A DNA stretch of 64,000 nucleotides from Hydrogenophaga sp. (GTDB lineage: Bacteria > Pseudomonadota > Gammaproteobacteria > Burkholderiales > Burkholderiaceae_C). The notes beneath the pieces were generated by a model, which was not told the DNA's origin, did no database searches, and saw only the letters and a list, made by a program, of their open reading frames with translations. The stretch lies in NCBI RefSeq assembly GCF_030651625.1, contig NZ_JAUSCF010000033.1, positions 1 through 64,000 of the forward strand, given 5' to 3'. Numbering within the stretch: the stretch's first letter is position 1; the number at the start of each line of letters is the position of its first letter. Below are positions 52,777 to 61,381 of the stretch, one piece after another. The position numbers and the translations under genes were made by a program.

Positions 52777-53613
52777 ATGAAGACCACCTCCACACGGCTC
52801 CCAGTTTGGGGCTCATCCCTGGCTTTGACACTGTTTGCAACTGCCATGCCGCTTGCAGCGCAAAGCCCGGCGGCGCCAACAGACGAAGTGGAGTCAAGTT
52901 TGCATCCGTGGGTGGTGCCGGCACCGCGTGCAGCTGAAACCTATTTCACCAACCTGAAGGATGGCGGTACTTACGAGTCGCCCTTTGTCGCGCGGTTTGG
53001 CCTCTCCATGCGCGGCTTGGTGCCTGCGGGCGAAACCGCCGGACGCGCCGGCCATCACCATTTGCTTGTGAATCAGGATTTGCCTCTCGATTTCGAGAGG
53101 CCGCTGCCTTTCACCGACCAATACATTCACTTCGGCAAGGGTCAGATGGAAATGGTTGTGGACCTGCCGCCGGGCAAGTACAAGTTTCGCCTGCTGCTGG
53201 CGGACCAGGGGCACATCCCTTACTTCGTCTACAGCAAACCCCTGAACGTGACCATCAGCAAACAAAACAAGGATGTGACACCGGCCTCTGTGCAAGGCCC
53301 TGCCCGTGTTGAGCTGTTGAGTCCGGCGGATCGTGAGACGGTGAAAGGCCCGTTCCGGGTGCAGTTCCACGCAAGTGGCTACAACGTGTCGCATGTCAGC
53401 CCCAAGATGGCGGATACCGGGCACTTCCGGCTCACGATGGAGCGCGCTGGACGCAGGCCTGAGGTGATTGATTTCACCGCCGGGCAAACCGAAACCTGGC
53501 TCAATCCACCGGCGGGGGACTACAGCCTGCGTCTCGAGATGATCAGCAACACCGACGCGGGAAAAGTACTCAGCGCGACCAGAACATCGACAGTGTCAGT
53601 CGCCGCGCGCTGA
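52777..53613 (+). CDS. Exported tandem DUF4399 protein
   Basis: A 278-residue exported protein. Signal peptide over residues 1-28 ending PLAAQ. The mature chain has a first DUF4399 domain with the His cluster [48 protein letters not shown] (about 50-175), and a second, degenerate copy with [38 protein letters not shown] (about 185-275). The His-rich segment hints at metal binding. Function unknown. It is followed by a Tat-exported metallo-beta-lactamase-fold gene 107 bases on, so the pair may act together in the periplasm. Confidence 0.82.
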   Translation: MKTTSTRLPVWGSSLALTLFATAMPLAAQSPAAPTDEVESSLHPWVVPAPRAAETYFTNLKDGGTYESPFVARFGLSMRGLVPAGETAGRAGHHHLLVNQDLPLDFERPLPFTDQYIHFGKGQMEMVVDLPPGKYKFRLLLADQGHIPYFVYSKPLNVTISKQNKDVTPASVQGPARVELLSPADRETVKGPFRVQFHASGYNVSHVSPKMADTGHFRLTMERAGRRPEVIDFTAGQTETWLNPPAGDYSLRLEMISNTDAGKVLSATRTSTVSVAAR

Positions 53614-53720
53614 GCCTGTGAAGCGATGGCTGCAGGACATGCCCCGGCTCACTGAGCACTGAGGTAAACCAGCCGCGCCACCTCCCTTTGTCTTTTCAAA
53701 ACTTCACTGGAGATCCGCTC

Positions 53721-54701
53721 ATGGTCAATCGTCGACAGTTCATTTCCAGCAGCCTGGGTGGATTTGCTGCTTACGCTGCCGGCACGTTCGTACCGGCGTG
53801 GGCCCAGAACGCTCCCAACCTTGGCACGCCCGTGTTGCCCAATCCTGGCTTTCGACGCGTCAAGGTGGGACAAGTAGAGGTGGTGTCGCTGCTCGACGGC
53901 GTCTCGCGCCGGCCGCTGGGCGAGGAATTTGTGGCCAACGCGCCTTTGGCCGAGGTCAAGGCACTGTTGGCCTCGCAGGGGTTGTCCACCGACTATGTGG
54001 ATGTACCTTACACACCGTTCCTGGTGGTTGCAGGACAACGCCGGATCCTCATGGACACTGGCCTGGGCGACTGGGGAGGCCCCACCACCGGCAAGCTGCT
54101 CGAGAACCTGCGAGCCGCTGGCTTTGGCGCCGAAGACATTGATACGGTGCTCATCAGTCACTATCACGGCGACCACATCAATGGCTTGCGAAATCGGGCT
54201 GGCGAGTATGTGTTCAGGAACGCGACGGTGATGGTGCCCGCCGGTGAACACGCCTACTGGATGGACGAAACCCGCGCCGCTCAGGCGACGGCCGGGCGCA
54301 TGAAGGGCCTGTTTGACAATGCGCGCCGCACGTTCGGGAGCATGCCTGCAGGCATGCTCCAGATCTTTGAGCCTGGCTCCGAAGTGCTGCCCGGTATCAC
54401 ATCCGTCAACGCCTATGGCCACACGCCGGGGATGACGATGTTCGATGTGCGATCAGACGGTGAGTCCTTCATTTTCCTGGCCGACCTGACCAACATACCT
54501 GCACTGTTTGCGCGCAATCCGGATCTGGCAGTGGCTTTCGACATGGATGCTGAGGCGGCACGGCAGACACGCCGCATGGCGTTTGAACGCATCGTCGCCA
54601 ACAATGCCATGGTGGGAGGGTTTCACTTCCCGTTTCCTGCCGTGGGTCACATGGTGGCGGTGGGTGCGGGCTACGACTTCAAACCGGTGGCACCGGCCTG
54701 A
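53721..54701 (+). CDS. Tat-exported metallo-beta-lactamase-fold hydrolase
   Basis: A 326-residue MBL-fold protein. A twin-arginine signal (VNRRQFISSSLGGFAAYAAG) with cleavage after PAWA, then the metal motif SHYHGDHINGL, second ligands in NAYGHTPGMTMF and FLADLTN, and a late His in GFHFPFPAVGHM. Two zinc ions are expected. Family members include periplasmic lactonases, arylsulfatases and others, and no substrate can be fixed. The ATG at 53721 follows TGGAGA and gives the intact Tat motif. It converges with livM 38 bases away. Confidence 0.88.
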   Translation: MVNRRQFISSSLGGFAAYAAGTFVPAWAQNAPNLGTPVLPNPGFRRVKVGQVEVVSLLDGVSRRPLGEEFVANAPLAEVKALLASQGLSTDYVDVPYTPFLVVAGQRRILMDTGLGDWGGPTTGKLLENLRAAGFGAEDIDTVLISHYHGDHINGLRNRAGEYVFRNATVMVPAGEHAYWMDETRAAQATAGRMKGLFDNARRTFGSMPAGMLQIFEPGSEVLPGITSVNAYGHTPGMTMFDVRSDGESFIFLADLTNIPALFARNPDLAVAFDMDAEAARQTRRMAFERIVANNAMVGGFHFPFPAVGHMVAVGAGYDFKPVAPA

Positions 54702-54738
54702 ACCGCGGAGCGTTCAGCCGTCACGGGGTCTCCTCAGC

Positions 54739-55683
54739 TCAGGTCTTCTGGCGGCGCAATATGAACGCCTGCAATTCCCCAACAATGCCTTTGCGGAATG
54801 CGAGCACGCAGACGACGAAGATCACACCGATGATCACGGTGACCCAGGAACCCACCTTGTCGGCCAGCAGGTTCTGTAGCGCGATCACAAGGCCGGCGCC
54901 GAGCACCGGACCGAACAGCGTGCCCACGCCACCCAGCAGGGACATGAGGATGACCTCTCCCGACATGCTCCAGTGCGCGTCGGAAAGGGTTGCAAAACCC
55001 ATTGCCACCGTCTTGAGGGAACCCGCCAGACCGGCCAGGGCAGCGGACAGCACGAACGCCAGCAACTTGTAGCGGTCGGTCTGGTAGCCAAGCGAGATGG
55101 CACGGGGCTCGTTCTCCCGGATCATCTTGAGCACCTGTCCGAACGGCGAGTGAACGATGCGGGAAATGCCCAGAAAGCAGGCGACGAAAACCGCGAGCAC
55201 CAGGTAGTACATCGTGGTGTCCGAAGCCAGAGAGATCAGTCCAAACAGTTCTCCACGGGGAACACCCTGCAATCCATCCTCGCCCCCGGTCTGGGGCAGT
55301 TGAAGACAGAGGAAGTAGACCATCTGGGCAATCGCCAGGGTGATCATTGCAAAGTAGATGCCCTGCCGACGGATCGCGACCAGACCCACGACCAGGCCGA
55401 TCAAACCGGCGCCCAGCGTGCCCGCGACCAGGCCCCATTCCGGCGTCAATGAATAGGTCTTGATCACGTGACCGGAGATATAGGCTGCAGAGCCAAAGAA
55501 GGCCGCGTGTCCGAACGACAGCAGGCCGGTGAAGCCGAGCAGAAGATTGAAGGCACAGGCGAACAGGGCGAAGCACAGCAGCTTCATCAGGAACAGAGGG
55601 TAGAGGCCCATCAGGGGGGCGGCCAAAGCCAGTGCCAGCAGGATGGCATAGGTCAGGCGGGAGAATTGGGACAGGTTTTTCAT
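54739..55683 (-). CDS. livM: Branched-chain amino acid-type ABC transporter permease LivM
   Basis: A 314-residue inner-membrane permease with about eight hydrophobic helices and the LivM segment AFNLLLGFTGLLSFGHAAFFGSAAYI near residues 43-68, plus LGYQTDRYKLLAFVLSAALAGLAGSL. The coupling helix is preserved. Substrate is an amino acid or carboxylate. It lies downstream of livH by 41 bases in a transcript ordered livG, livF, binding protein, livH, livM. The reading frame is open further upstream through livH but without likeness there. Confidence 0.92.
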   Translation of the reverse strand: MKNLSQFSRLTYAILLALALAAPLMGLYPLFLMKLLCFALFACAFNLLLGFTGLLSFGHAAFFGSAAYISGHVIKTYSLTPEWGLVAGTLGAGLIGLVVGLVAIRRQGIYFAMITLAIAQMVYFLCLQLPQTGGEDGLQGVPRGELFGLISLASDTTMYYLVLAVFVACFLGISRIVHSPFGQVLKMIRENEPRAISLGYQTDRYKLLAFVLSAALAGLAGSLKTVAMGFATLSDAHWSMSGEVILMSLLGGVGTLFGPVLGAGLVIALQNLLADKVGSWVTVIIGVIFVVCVLAFRKGIVGELQAFILRRQKT

Positions 55684-55724
55684 ACGGGTGCTGGGCAAAT
55701 AGCTCTGGTGTGTTGCGTGTGACT

Positions 55725-56609
55725 TCAGGCCTCTTTGCCGAACAGGCCGGCAGGGCGCACCATGAGAACCAGGACCATGATGACGAACACCACGATGTTC
55801 GACGCCTCGGGATAGAAAACGCGGGTCAGTCCCTCGACCACGCCCAGCGCCAGACCCGTGATGATCGAACCCATGATGGAGCCCATGCCCCCAATCACAA
55901 CGACAGCAAACACCACGATGATCAGGTTGGACCCCATCATCGGACTGACCAGCACAATGGGTGCCGCCAGCACGCCCGCCAGTGCCGCCAGCCCGGCACC
56001 CGCGCCGTAGGTCAGCATGACCATGAGGGGGACGTTGACGCCAAAGGTCTGGACCAGTGCAGCGTTTTCGGTGCCTGCCCTCAGGTAGGCGCCCAGCCGT
56101 GTGCGCTCGATGAGGTACCAGGTGCCAAAACAGACCAGCAGCGATGCAAACACCACCCACGCGCGGTAATTGGGCATGAACATGAAGCCAAGGTCGGTCC
56201 CCCCCTGCAGCAGTTCGGGAACCGGGTAGCTCTGTCCGGAAGCCCCGTACATCTCGCGGAACAGGCCTTCGAGAATCAGGGTGAGGCCAAAGGTCAGCAG
56301 CAGGCCGTACAGGTGATCGAGCCCGTACAGATGCCGGAGCAACAGGCGCTCGATCACGATGCCCAAGGCACCCACGATGAGTGGTGCGAGCAACAACGCC
56401 GCCCAGTAGTTCACGCCGAACTTGTCCAGCAGGATCCAGGCGGCAAATGCGCCCAGCATGTAAAGGGTCCCGTGCGCGAAATTGACCACGCCGAGAAGAC
56501 CAAAAATCACCGCAAGTCCGAGGCTGAGCATGGCGTAGAAGGCGCCATTGACGAGGCCGAGCAGGATCTGGCCCAGGAAGGCCTGATGGGGTATGCCGAA
56601 AATTTCCAT
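55725..56609 (-). CDS. livH: Branched-chain amino acid-type ABC transporter permease LivH
   Basis: A 294-residue inner-membrane permease. Early signature LLGLVNGAFYAMLSLGLAVIFGLLGVVNFAHGTLYMLGAFAAWIL near residues 16-60, later RAGTENAALVQTFGVNVPLMVMLTYGAGAGLAALAGVLAAPIV with the coupling region, and about eight hydrophobic helices. Pairs with LivM to form the channel. It is located 89 bases after the binding-protein gene. Confidence 0.93.
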   Translation of the reverse strand: MEIFGIPHQAFLGQILLGLVNGAFYAMLSLGLAVIFGLLGVVNFAHGTLYMLGAFAAWILLDKFGVNYWAALLLAPLIVGALGIVIERLLLRHLYGLDHLYGLLLTFGLTLILEGLFREMYGASGQSYPVPELLQGGTDLGFMFMPNYRAWVVFASLLVCFGTWYLIERTRLGAYLRAGTENAALVQTFGVNVPLMVMLTYGAGAGLAALAGVLAAPIVLVSPMMGSNLIIVVFAVVVIGGMGSIMGSIITGLALGVVEGLTRVFYPEASNIVVFVIMVLVLMVRPAGLFGKEA

Positions 56610-56698
56610 GGAAACGCGTCCGGTCAGGCCAGACGGAAAAAAGCAACCAGACAGCCGAAGAGGCGCGCTCCCGCAGGAGCGCGCCTTGCTTCAAACGC

Positions 56699-57892
56699 TT
56701 ACTTCTTGATCAGCGAGCACTTGGAGTCGGCCACCGTGGTGAACGCCTGCTCGCCGGGGACCGTGGCCACCAGCTTGTAGTAATCCCACGGCTTGGTGGA
56801 TTCGCTGGGGGCCTTTACCTGGTACAGGTACATGTCGTGGATCATCCGGCCATCGGCGCGGATCTGGCCTTTGCTGTAGAAGTCATTGACCTTCGTGCTC
56901 TTCATCGTGGCCATGACCTTGTCTGCGTCGGTGGTACCAGCCGCCTGCACAGCCTTCAGGTAGGTCGTGGTCGCCGAATAGTTGGCGGCCTGGATGGACG
57001 ATGGCATGCGCTTGTACTTGTCAAAGAAGCGCTGGGCGAACTTGCGCGAGTCATCGTCCTGGTTCCAGTACCAGCTGTCTGCCAGCTGCAGCCCTTCGGT
57101 GTTGGAAAGGCCCAGGCTGTGCACGTCGTTGATGAACACCAGCAAGCCTGCGATCTTCATGGTTTTGTTGATGCCGAATTCCCTGGAAGCCTTCATCGCA
57201 TTCGTGAAGTCGCCTCCCGCGTTGGCCAGCGCCAGCACCTGTGCCTTGGACGTTTGTGCCTGCAGCAGGAAAGACGAAAAGTCCGATGCGTTCAGGGGGT
57301 GGCGCACCGCACCGGCCACGGCGCCACCGTTGGCTCTCACAACCGCCGATGCATCGGCCTCCAGTGAATGGCCAAAAGCATAGTCGGCGGTCAGGAAGAA
57401 CCAGTTTTTTGAACCCCCTTTGACCAGCGCGTTGCCAGCCACCTTGGCCAGAGCGACGGTGTCATAGGCGTAGTGCACGGTGTAGGGTGTGCAGGCATCG
57501 TTGGTCAGGCGCGACGAGCCTGCACCGATGGACATGAAGGGAAGCTTTTTCTCCTGAGCCACGGTGGCCATGGCCAGGGCCGCGCCGGAGTTGGTGCCAC
57601 CCACCAGCATGGACAGGCCGTCCTTGTCGACCCACTCGCGTGCCTTGGAACTGGCCACGTCGGCCTTGTTCTGGTGATCGGCGCTCAGCACCTCGATCGG
57701 GCGACCCAGCACCTTGCCACCAAAGTCTTCGGCTGCCCACTTGACCATTTCGGCGCCGGCGGGGCCGTCGATGTCAGCGTACAGGCTGGACATGTCGGTG
57801 ATGAAGCCGATCTTGACGGGGCCTGTGCCCTGTGCGGATGCGGCGGATGCCAGCGCGATGGACGCGGCAATGACGACGGGTTTGAGTTTCAT
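56699..57892 (-). CDS. ABC transporter substrate-binding protein (LivK-like)
   Basis: A 397-residue periplasmic binding protein of the Peripla_BP_6 family. Signal peptide 1-21 (KLKPVVIAASIALASAASAQ). The mature start is GPVKIGFITDMSSLYADIDGPAGAEMVKWAAEDFGG, with the hinge fold. NWFFLTADYAFGHSLEADASAVVRANGG and YSATTTYLKAVQAAGTTDADKVMATMKS are typical of aromatic or carboxylate-binding relatives rather than leucine binders. It lies between livF and livH, so it is the likely ligand receptor of this transporter. Start at 57892 follows AAAGGAGA. Confidence 0.9.
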   Translation of the reverse strand: MKLKPVVIAASIALASAASAQGTGPVKIGFITDMSSLYADIDGPAGAEMVKWAAEDFGGKVLGRPIEVLSADHQNKADVASSKAREWVDKDGLSMLVGGTNSGAALAMATVAQEKKLPFMSIGAGSSRLTNDACTPYTVHYAYDTVALAKVAGNALVKGGSKNWFFLTADYAFGHSLEADASAVVRANGGAVAGAVRHPLNASDFSSFLLQAQTSKAQVLALANAGGDFTNAMKASREFGINKTMKIAGLLVFINDVHSLGLSNTEGLQLADSWYWNQDDDSRKFAQRFFDKYKRMPSSIQAANYSATTTYLKAVQAAGTTDADKVMATMKSTKVNDFYSKGQIRADGRMIHDMYLYQVKAPSESTKPWDYYKLVATVPGEQAFTTVADSKCSLIKK

Positions 57893-57943
57893 GATGTCTC
57901 CTTTGGGTTGAAAAATTCCAGGGTGCAAGACCCGTTGCTGCGG

Positions 57944-58648
57944 TTACACGCCCAGGTATTCCTGCAACATGGCCGTGTTCTGACTCAGTTCCTTCTTCTC
58001 GAACTGCTTGACGATGACGCCGTGCTCCATCACGTAGAAGCGATCGGCGAGCGGTGCCGCAAAGCGGAAGTTCTGTTCGACCAGCACGATCGTGTAGCCT
58101 TTTTTCTTGAGGGCAACGATCATTTCTGCCAGCTTCTGCACGATGACCGGTGCCAGGCCTTCGGAGATCTCGTCCAGCAGCAGCAGGCGGGCACCCGTAC
58201 GCAGAATCCGGGCGACCGCGAGCATCTGTTGTTCACCACCAGACAAGCGTGTGCCGGGACTGTTGGCGCGCTCTTTCAGGTTGGGAAACATGTCGTAGAT
58301 TTCGTCCAGCGACATGCCGTCGGGCCCCAGCACGGGCGGCAGCATGAGGTTTTCCTCGGCGCTCAGGCTGGCGAAGATGCCGCGCTCTTCCGGGCAGTAG
58401 CCGATACCCAGATGGGCCACTCGGTGCGGCGCCATCCCGATGGACTCTTTCCCCATGATGCGGATCGATCCTGTGCGTTTGCCGGTGAGGCCGACGATGG
58501 CGCGCATGGTGGTGGTCCGGCCGGCACCGTTGCGACCCAGCAGCGTGATGACCTCACCTTCGTGAACGGTGAGGTTCACCCCGTGCAGGATGTGCGACTC
58601 GCCGTACCAGGCGTGCAGGTCCTCGATGTGGAGCATTTCCTGGGCCAT
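57944..58648 (-). CDS. livF: ABC transporter ATP-binding protein LivF, Walker A Arg variant
   Basis: A 234-residue ABC ATPase. Walker A reads GRNGAGRTT, with Arg in place of the usual invariant Lys (codon CGG). Other motifs are normal: Q-loop region YCPEERG, signature LSGGEQQM, Walker B LLLLDEIS, and H-loop. It energises transport with LivG. Arg variants occur in some LivF relatives, but ATP turnover may be slower. It begins two bases after the livG stop. Confidence 0.92.
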   Translation of the reverse strand: MAQEMLHIEDLHAWYGESHILHGVNLTVHEGEVITLLGRNGAGRTTTMRAIVGLTGKRTGSIRIMGKESIGMAPHRVAHLGIGYCPEERGIFASLSAEENLMLPPVLGPDGMSLDEIYDMFPNLKERANSPGTRLSGGEQQMLAVARILRTGARLLLLDEISEGLAPVIVQKLAEMIVALKKKGYTIVLVEQNFRFAAPLADRFYVMEHGVIVKQFEKKELSQNTAMLQEYLGV

Positions 58649-58650
58649 GG

Positions 58651-59424
58651 TCAGTGCGCTCCTTGCAGGGCGGTGTCTGCCGAACCCATGTAGGCCTCGA
58701 TCACCTGGGGATTGCTGGAGACTTCCGCATACGGGCCATCGGCAATGATCGCGCCTCGCTGCAGCACCGTGATTCGGTCTGCGATCGAAGCGACGACGTT
58801 CATGTTGTGCTCCACCATCAGGATGGTCCGGCCCGCGGACACCTTCTTGATCAGTTGCGTGACGCGGTCCACGTCTTCATGGCCCATGCCTTGTGTGGGC
58901 TCGTCAAGCAGCATGAGTTCAGGCTCCAGCGCCAGGGTGGTGGCGAGCTCCAGCGCACGCTTGCGGCCGTAGGGAAGACTCACCGTCAACTCTTCGGCGA
59001 AGTCCTGCAGGTCCACCGCCGCCAGCAGCTCCCGTGCACGTTCGTGCAGCGGATGCAGTGAACGCTCCGCCTTCCAGAAATGAAATGAGGTTCCGAGGTT
59101 GCGCTGCAAGGCTGCGCGCACGTTTTCCAGCACCGTCATGTGCGGGAACACCGCAGAAATCTGGAACGAGCGGATGATTCCGCGTCGCGCAGTCTGGGCG
59201 GGCTTTTCGTGCGTGATGTCGACACCGTTGAACTGGATGCTGCCGCTGCTGGGCGGCAGGAACTTGGTCAGCAGGTTGAAGAACGTCGTCTTGCCTGCCC
59301 CGTTGGGGCCGATCAGTGCGTGGATATGGCCGCGCTGAACTTTCATATCCACCTGATTGACGGCCACGAATCCCTTGAATTCCTTGGTCAGACTCTGTGT
59401 TTCGAGAATGCACTCTGCAGACAA
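58651..59424 (-). CDS. livG: ABC transporter ATP-binding protein LivG
   Basis: A 257-residue ABC ATPase with normal Walker A GPNGAGKTT, the LivG-specific stretch ARRGIIRSFQISAVFPHMTVLENVRAAL, Walker B LMLLDEPTQGMG and H-loop MVEHNM. The signature region reads LPYGRKRALELA in place of LSGGQ, usual for LivG. The start codon is TTG at 59424, supported by CGGAGAG upstream. It is the first gene of the liv-type operon, and its promoter region contains the GCGTAG palindrome at 59525. Confidence 0.93.
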   Translation of the reverse strand: MSAECILETQSLTKEFKGFVAVNQVDMKVQRGHIHALIGPNGAGKTTFFNLLTKFLPPSSGSIQFNGVDITHEKPAQTARRGIIRSFQISAVFPHMTVLENVRAALQRNLGTSFHFWKAERSLHPLHERARELLAAVDLQDFAEELTVSLPYGRKRALELATTLALEPELMLLDEPTQGMGHEDVDRVTQLIKKVSAGRTILMVEHNMNVVASIADRITVLQRGAIIADGPYAEVSSNPQVIEAYMGSADTALQGAH

Positions 59425-59720
59425 ATTGCTCTCCGGAGACGGGTTTCGATAGGTACTTCGGCTTGTGCCAAACAGCGACCGATGGTGAGGGATGGGGTGT
59501 GAATGCGCGAGCGGGTTGGTACTAGCGTAGTTCTACGCATCTGCAGATCGGGACCTGGGGAATCGCAGTCATCAGCCAGACCAAGGCATCGCTGCACCAG
59601 ACCGAAGCGGCGCGCGCATCCCCTGGGACTCCCGATCTGCGATGCCCTGCGTGCTGGTATGCAATTCCGTGGGTGTTGTGGGGCCTCAACACCTGAACAG
59701 AGCGCCGAGCGCCCGCGCGT
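59425..59720. other. 296-bp intergenic region upstream of livG
   Basis: No gene is recognised. It holds the promoter side of livG, the palindrome at 59525-59538 and the 3' end region of the 3-hydroxybutyrate dehydrogenase-like gene. Confidence 0.5.
59525..59538. promoter_or_regulatory. Palindrome GCGTAG-TT-CTACGC, candidate operator
   Basis: Perfect 6+6 palindrome about 100 bases upstream of livG. A related site (GCGTAG-AA-ATACGT on the minus strand) lies about 85 bases upstream of the binding-protein gene starting at 62509. The PAS-LuxR regulator encoded between is a candidate binder. Inference. Confidence 0.5.
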
Positions 59721-60530
59721 TCACTGCGCCGTCCATCCCCCGTCAATGGGAATGGCCGCACCGGTGAGGTTGTGGGCTGCCGGGTCGCAGAGCCAGAGAA
59801 GGGTGCGTGCGATTTCTTCGGGCAACGAGGTGCGACCGCTGGGTTGTTTTTCTTTCAACAGGTCGCGGATGCCCGCATCGCGGTCGCCGCCGAACTGGTC
59901 GGCCCGTGCGAGTATCTGCGGTTCGATGATGGCGGTTTCGGTCCAGCCGGGGCAGATGCAGTTGGCGGTCACGCCCCCGCTGGCGCGGTTGCCGGCCTGT
60001 GCGGCTTCCAGCGCCGCTACGCGCGTGAGGCCCACCAGGCCGAACTTGGCCGCCACATAGGGTGCCTTGTTGACCGATGCGACCAGCCCGTGCACGGACG
60101 CGATGTTGATGATCCGGCCGTAGCCGCGTTCAACCATGCCGGGCATGGCCAGGCGCATGGTGTCGAAGGCGGCCGAGAGGTTGATGGCGAGGATCGCGTC
60201 CCACCGGGCGCGGGGCATGTCCTGCAGGGCCGCCGTGTGCTGAATACCGGCGTTGTTGACAAGGATGTCGAGCGGGCCTGCGGCCAGCACCTCTTCCATC
60301 ATGCGGGCCACTTGCTCCGGGTCGGCCAGGTCGTGCGAGAGCGAGACCACTGGCCTGGCGGTGATGGCGCTGAGGGCTTCGCGCGCGGCGGTGTGCGCGG
60401 CTGCGTTGGGCAGTCCGTGCAGCACGACCTCGGCGCCGGCCCTGGCAAGTTCCTGGGCCATGGCCAGACCAATGCCTTGGACGGAACCGGTGACCAGGGC
60501 GCGGCGGTTGTGCAGGGAAGTGGTTGTCAT
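59721..60530 (-). CDS. 3-hydroxybutyrate dehydrogenase-like SDR
   Basis: A 269-residue short-chain dehydrogenase with TGSVQGIG at the cofactor site, NNAGIQHTAALQD, Ser in IINIASVHGLVAS, catalytic YVAAK, and CPGWTETAIIEPQI, KEKQPSGR. NNAGIQ and VHGLVAS..KAPYVAAKFGLVGL are typical of D-3-hydroxybutyrate dehydrogenase (BdhA), which interconverts 3-hydroxybutyrate and acetoacetate. Slightly longer than usual (about 260). The ATG at 60530 follows AGGAG. It lies between the liv-type operon and a divergent PAS-LuxR gene. Confidence 0.82.
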   Translation of the reverse strand: MTTTSLHNRRALVTGSVQGIGLAMAQELARAGAEVVLHGLPNAAAHTAAREALSAITARPVVSLSHDLADPEQVARMMEEVLAAGPLDILVNNAGIQHTAALQDMPRARWDAILAINLSAAFDTMRLAMPGMVERGYGRIINIASVHGLVASVNKAPYVAAKFGLVGLTRVAALEAAQAGNRASGGVTANCICPGWTETAIIEPQILARADQFGGDRDAGIRDLLKEKQPSGRTSLPEEIARTLLWLCDPAAHNLTGAAIPIDGGWTAQ

Positions 60531-60649
60531 CGGGTAAAGCTCCTGTGGGTGGGTAAATGGATAGGAAAACGACAAACGGGGAGATACCCGCCTGTCAAGA
60601 GTGTCTTTACGCACACGGGCAATGGGCCTTGCCGCCACAATCCGGGGCC

Positions 60650-61222
60650 ATGACCCACACCGTGAACGAACCTGAAGCTTTGCAGACGATGCAAATGGCC
60701 TTTGACCTTGCGCCGGTGGGACTTTGTGTGTCGCGCCACCGCGTGGTGGTGTTTTGCAACGAAGTCTTTGCCAGACAGTTCGGGTATGCGGTGCCGGAGC
60801 TGCTGGACGCGCCGTTTGCGATCCTGTACCCCACGTTGAACGAGTTCGCCAACATCGGCGAGCAGGGCGAAGCCGTGATGCGCCAGACAGGCTTGTACAG
60901 CGACGAACGCATCATGCGGCGACGCGACGGATCCTTGTTCTGGTGCCACGCGTCCGGCCGTGCCAGCGACCGCGCAGACCCTTTTGCCTGTGCGGTGTGG
61001 ATGTTCGAAGACATTTCGCAGCGCCGACCGGTGACCACACCGCTGACCCCGCGTGAGCGCGAAGTCGCCCAGCATCTGGTGGCGGGGCTCACCAGCAAGC
61101 AGATCGCGCGCGTGCTCGACCTCAGTCCGCGCACGGTCGAGGCGCACCGCGCGCGTCTGATGACCAAGCACAAGGCCGCCACACAGGGCGAACTGGTGGC
61201 GAAGCTGCTGGGGCACGTCTGA
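60650..61222 (+). CDS. PAS-LuxR family transcriptional regulator
   Basis: A 190-residue regulator. A PAS domain (FDLAPVGLCVSRHRVVVFCNEVFARQFGYAVPELLDAPF..., about residues 15-115) is fused to a LuxR helix-turn-helix (LTPREREVAQHLVAGLTSKQIARVLDLSPRTVEAHRARLMTKHKA, about 128-172). No receiver is present, so a ligand or redox state sensed by PAS is the likely input. Divergent from the 3-hydroxybutyrate dehydrogenase-like gene. It may recognise the GCGTAG palindromes upstream of both transporter transcripts (inference). Several such proteins control solvent or acyl-CoA catabolism in Betaproteobacteria. Confidence 0.85.
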   Translation: MTHTVNEPEALQTMQMAFDLAPVGLCVSRHRVVVFCNEVFARQFGYAVPELLDAPFAILYPTLNEFANIGEQGEAVMRQTGLYSDERIMRRRDGSLFWCHASGRASDRADPFACAVWMFEDISQRRPVTTPLTPREREVAQHLVAGLTSKQIARVLDLSPRTVEAHRARLMTKHKAATQGELVAKLLGHV

Positions 61223-61277
61223 CGCTGGTTCATGGGCATGTAGCCGGAGTGCATGCTCCCCAACCAAGGGCGACAAA

Positions 61278-61372
61278 GGTCCGGCTCTGCCGGCCCAAGG
61301 CGCCGTCCCCCTCCGAGCCGAAGGCGCAAGAGAGGGGAAGCCGCGTCAGCGGCGCAGGGGGTGCTTCACGTC
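61278..61372. repeat. Intergenic hairpin repeat
   Basis: CCGGCTCTGCCGG hairpin plus a GTCCCCCTC ... GAGAGGGGAAG arm pair. It is the recurring intergenic repeat family, here between the convergent PAS-LuxR and binding-protein genes, where it may act as a bidirectional terminator. Confidence 0.65.
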
Positions 61373-61381
61373 TGGGGGAAG

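Noticed and set aside
54739..56694. A possible LivH-LivM fusion, because the livM frame is open upstream
   Set aside because: The upstream part of that frame is a shifted reading of livH. livH is intact in its own frame with its own start and stop.
55632..56780. A 382-codon plus-strand frame across livM/livH
   Set aside because: His/Gln-rich shadow of membrane protein genes; no domain likeness.
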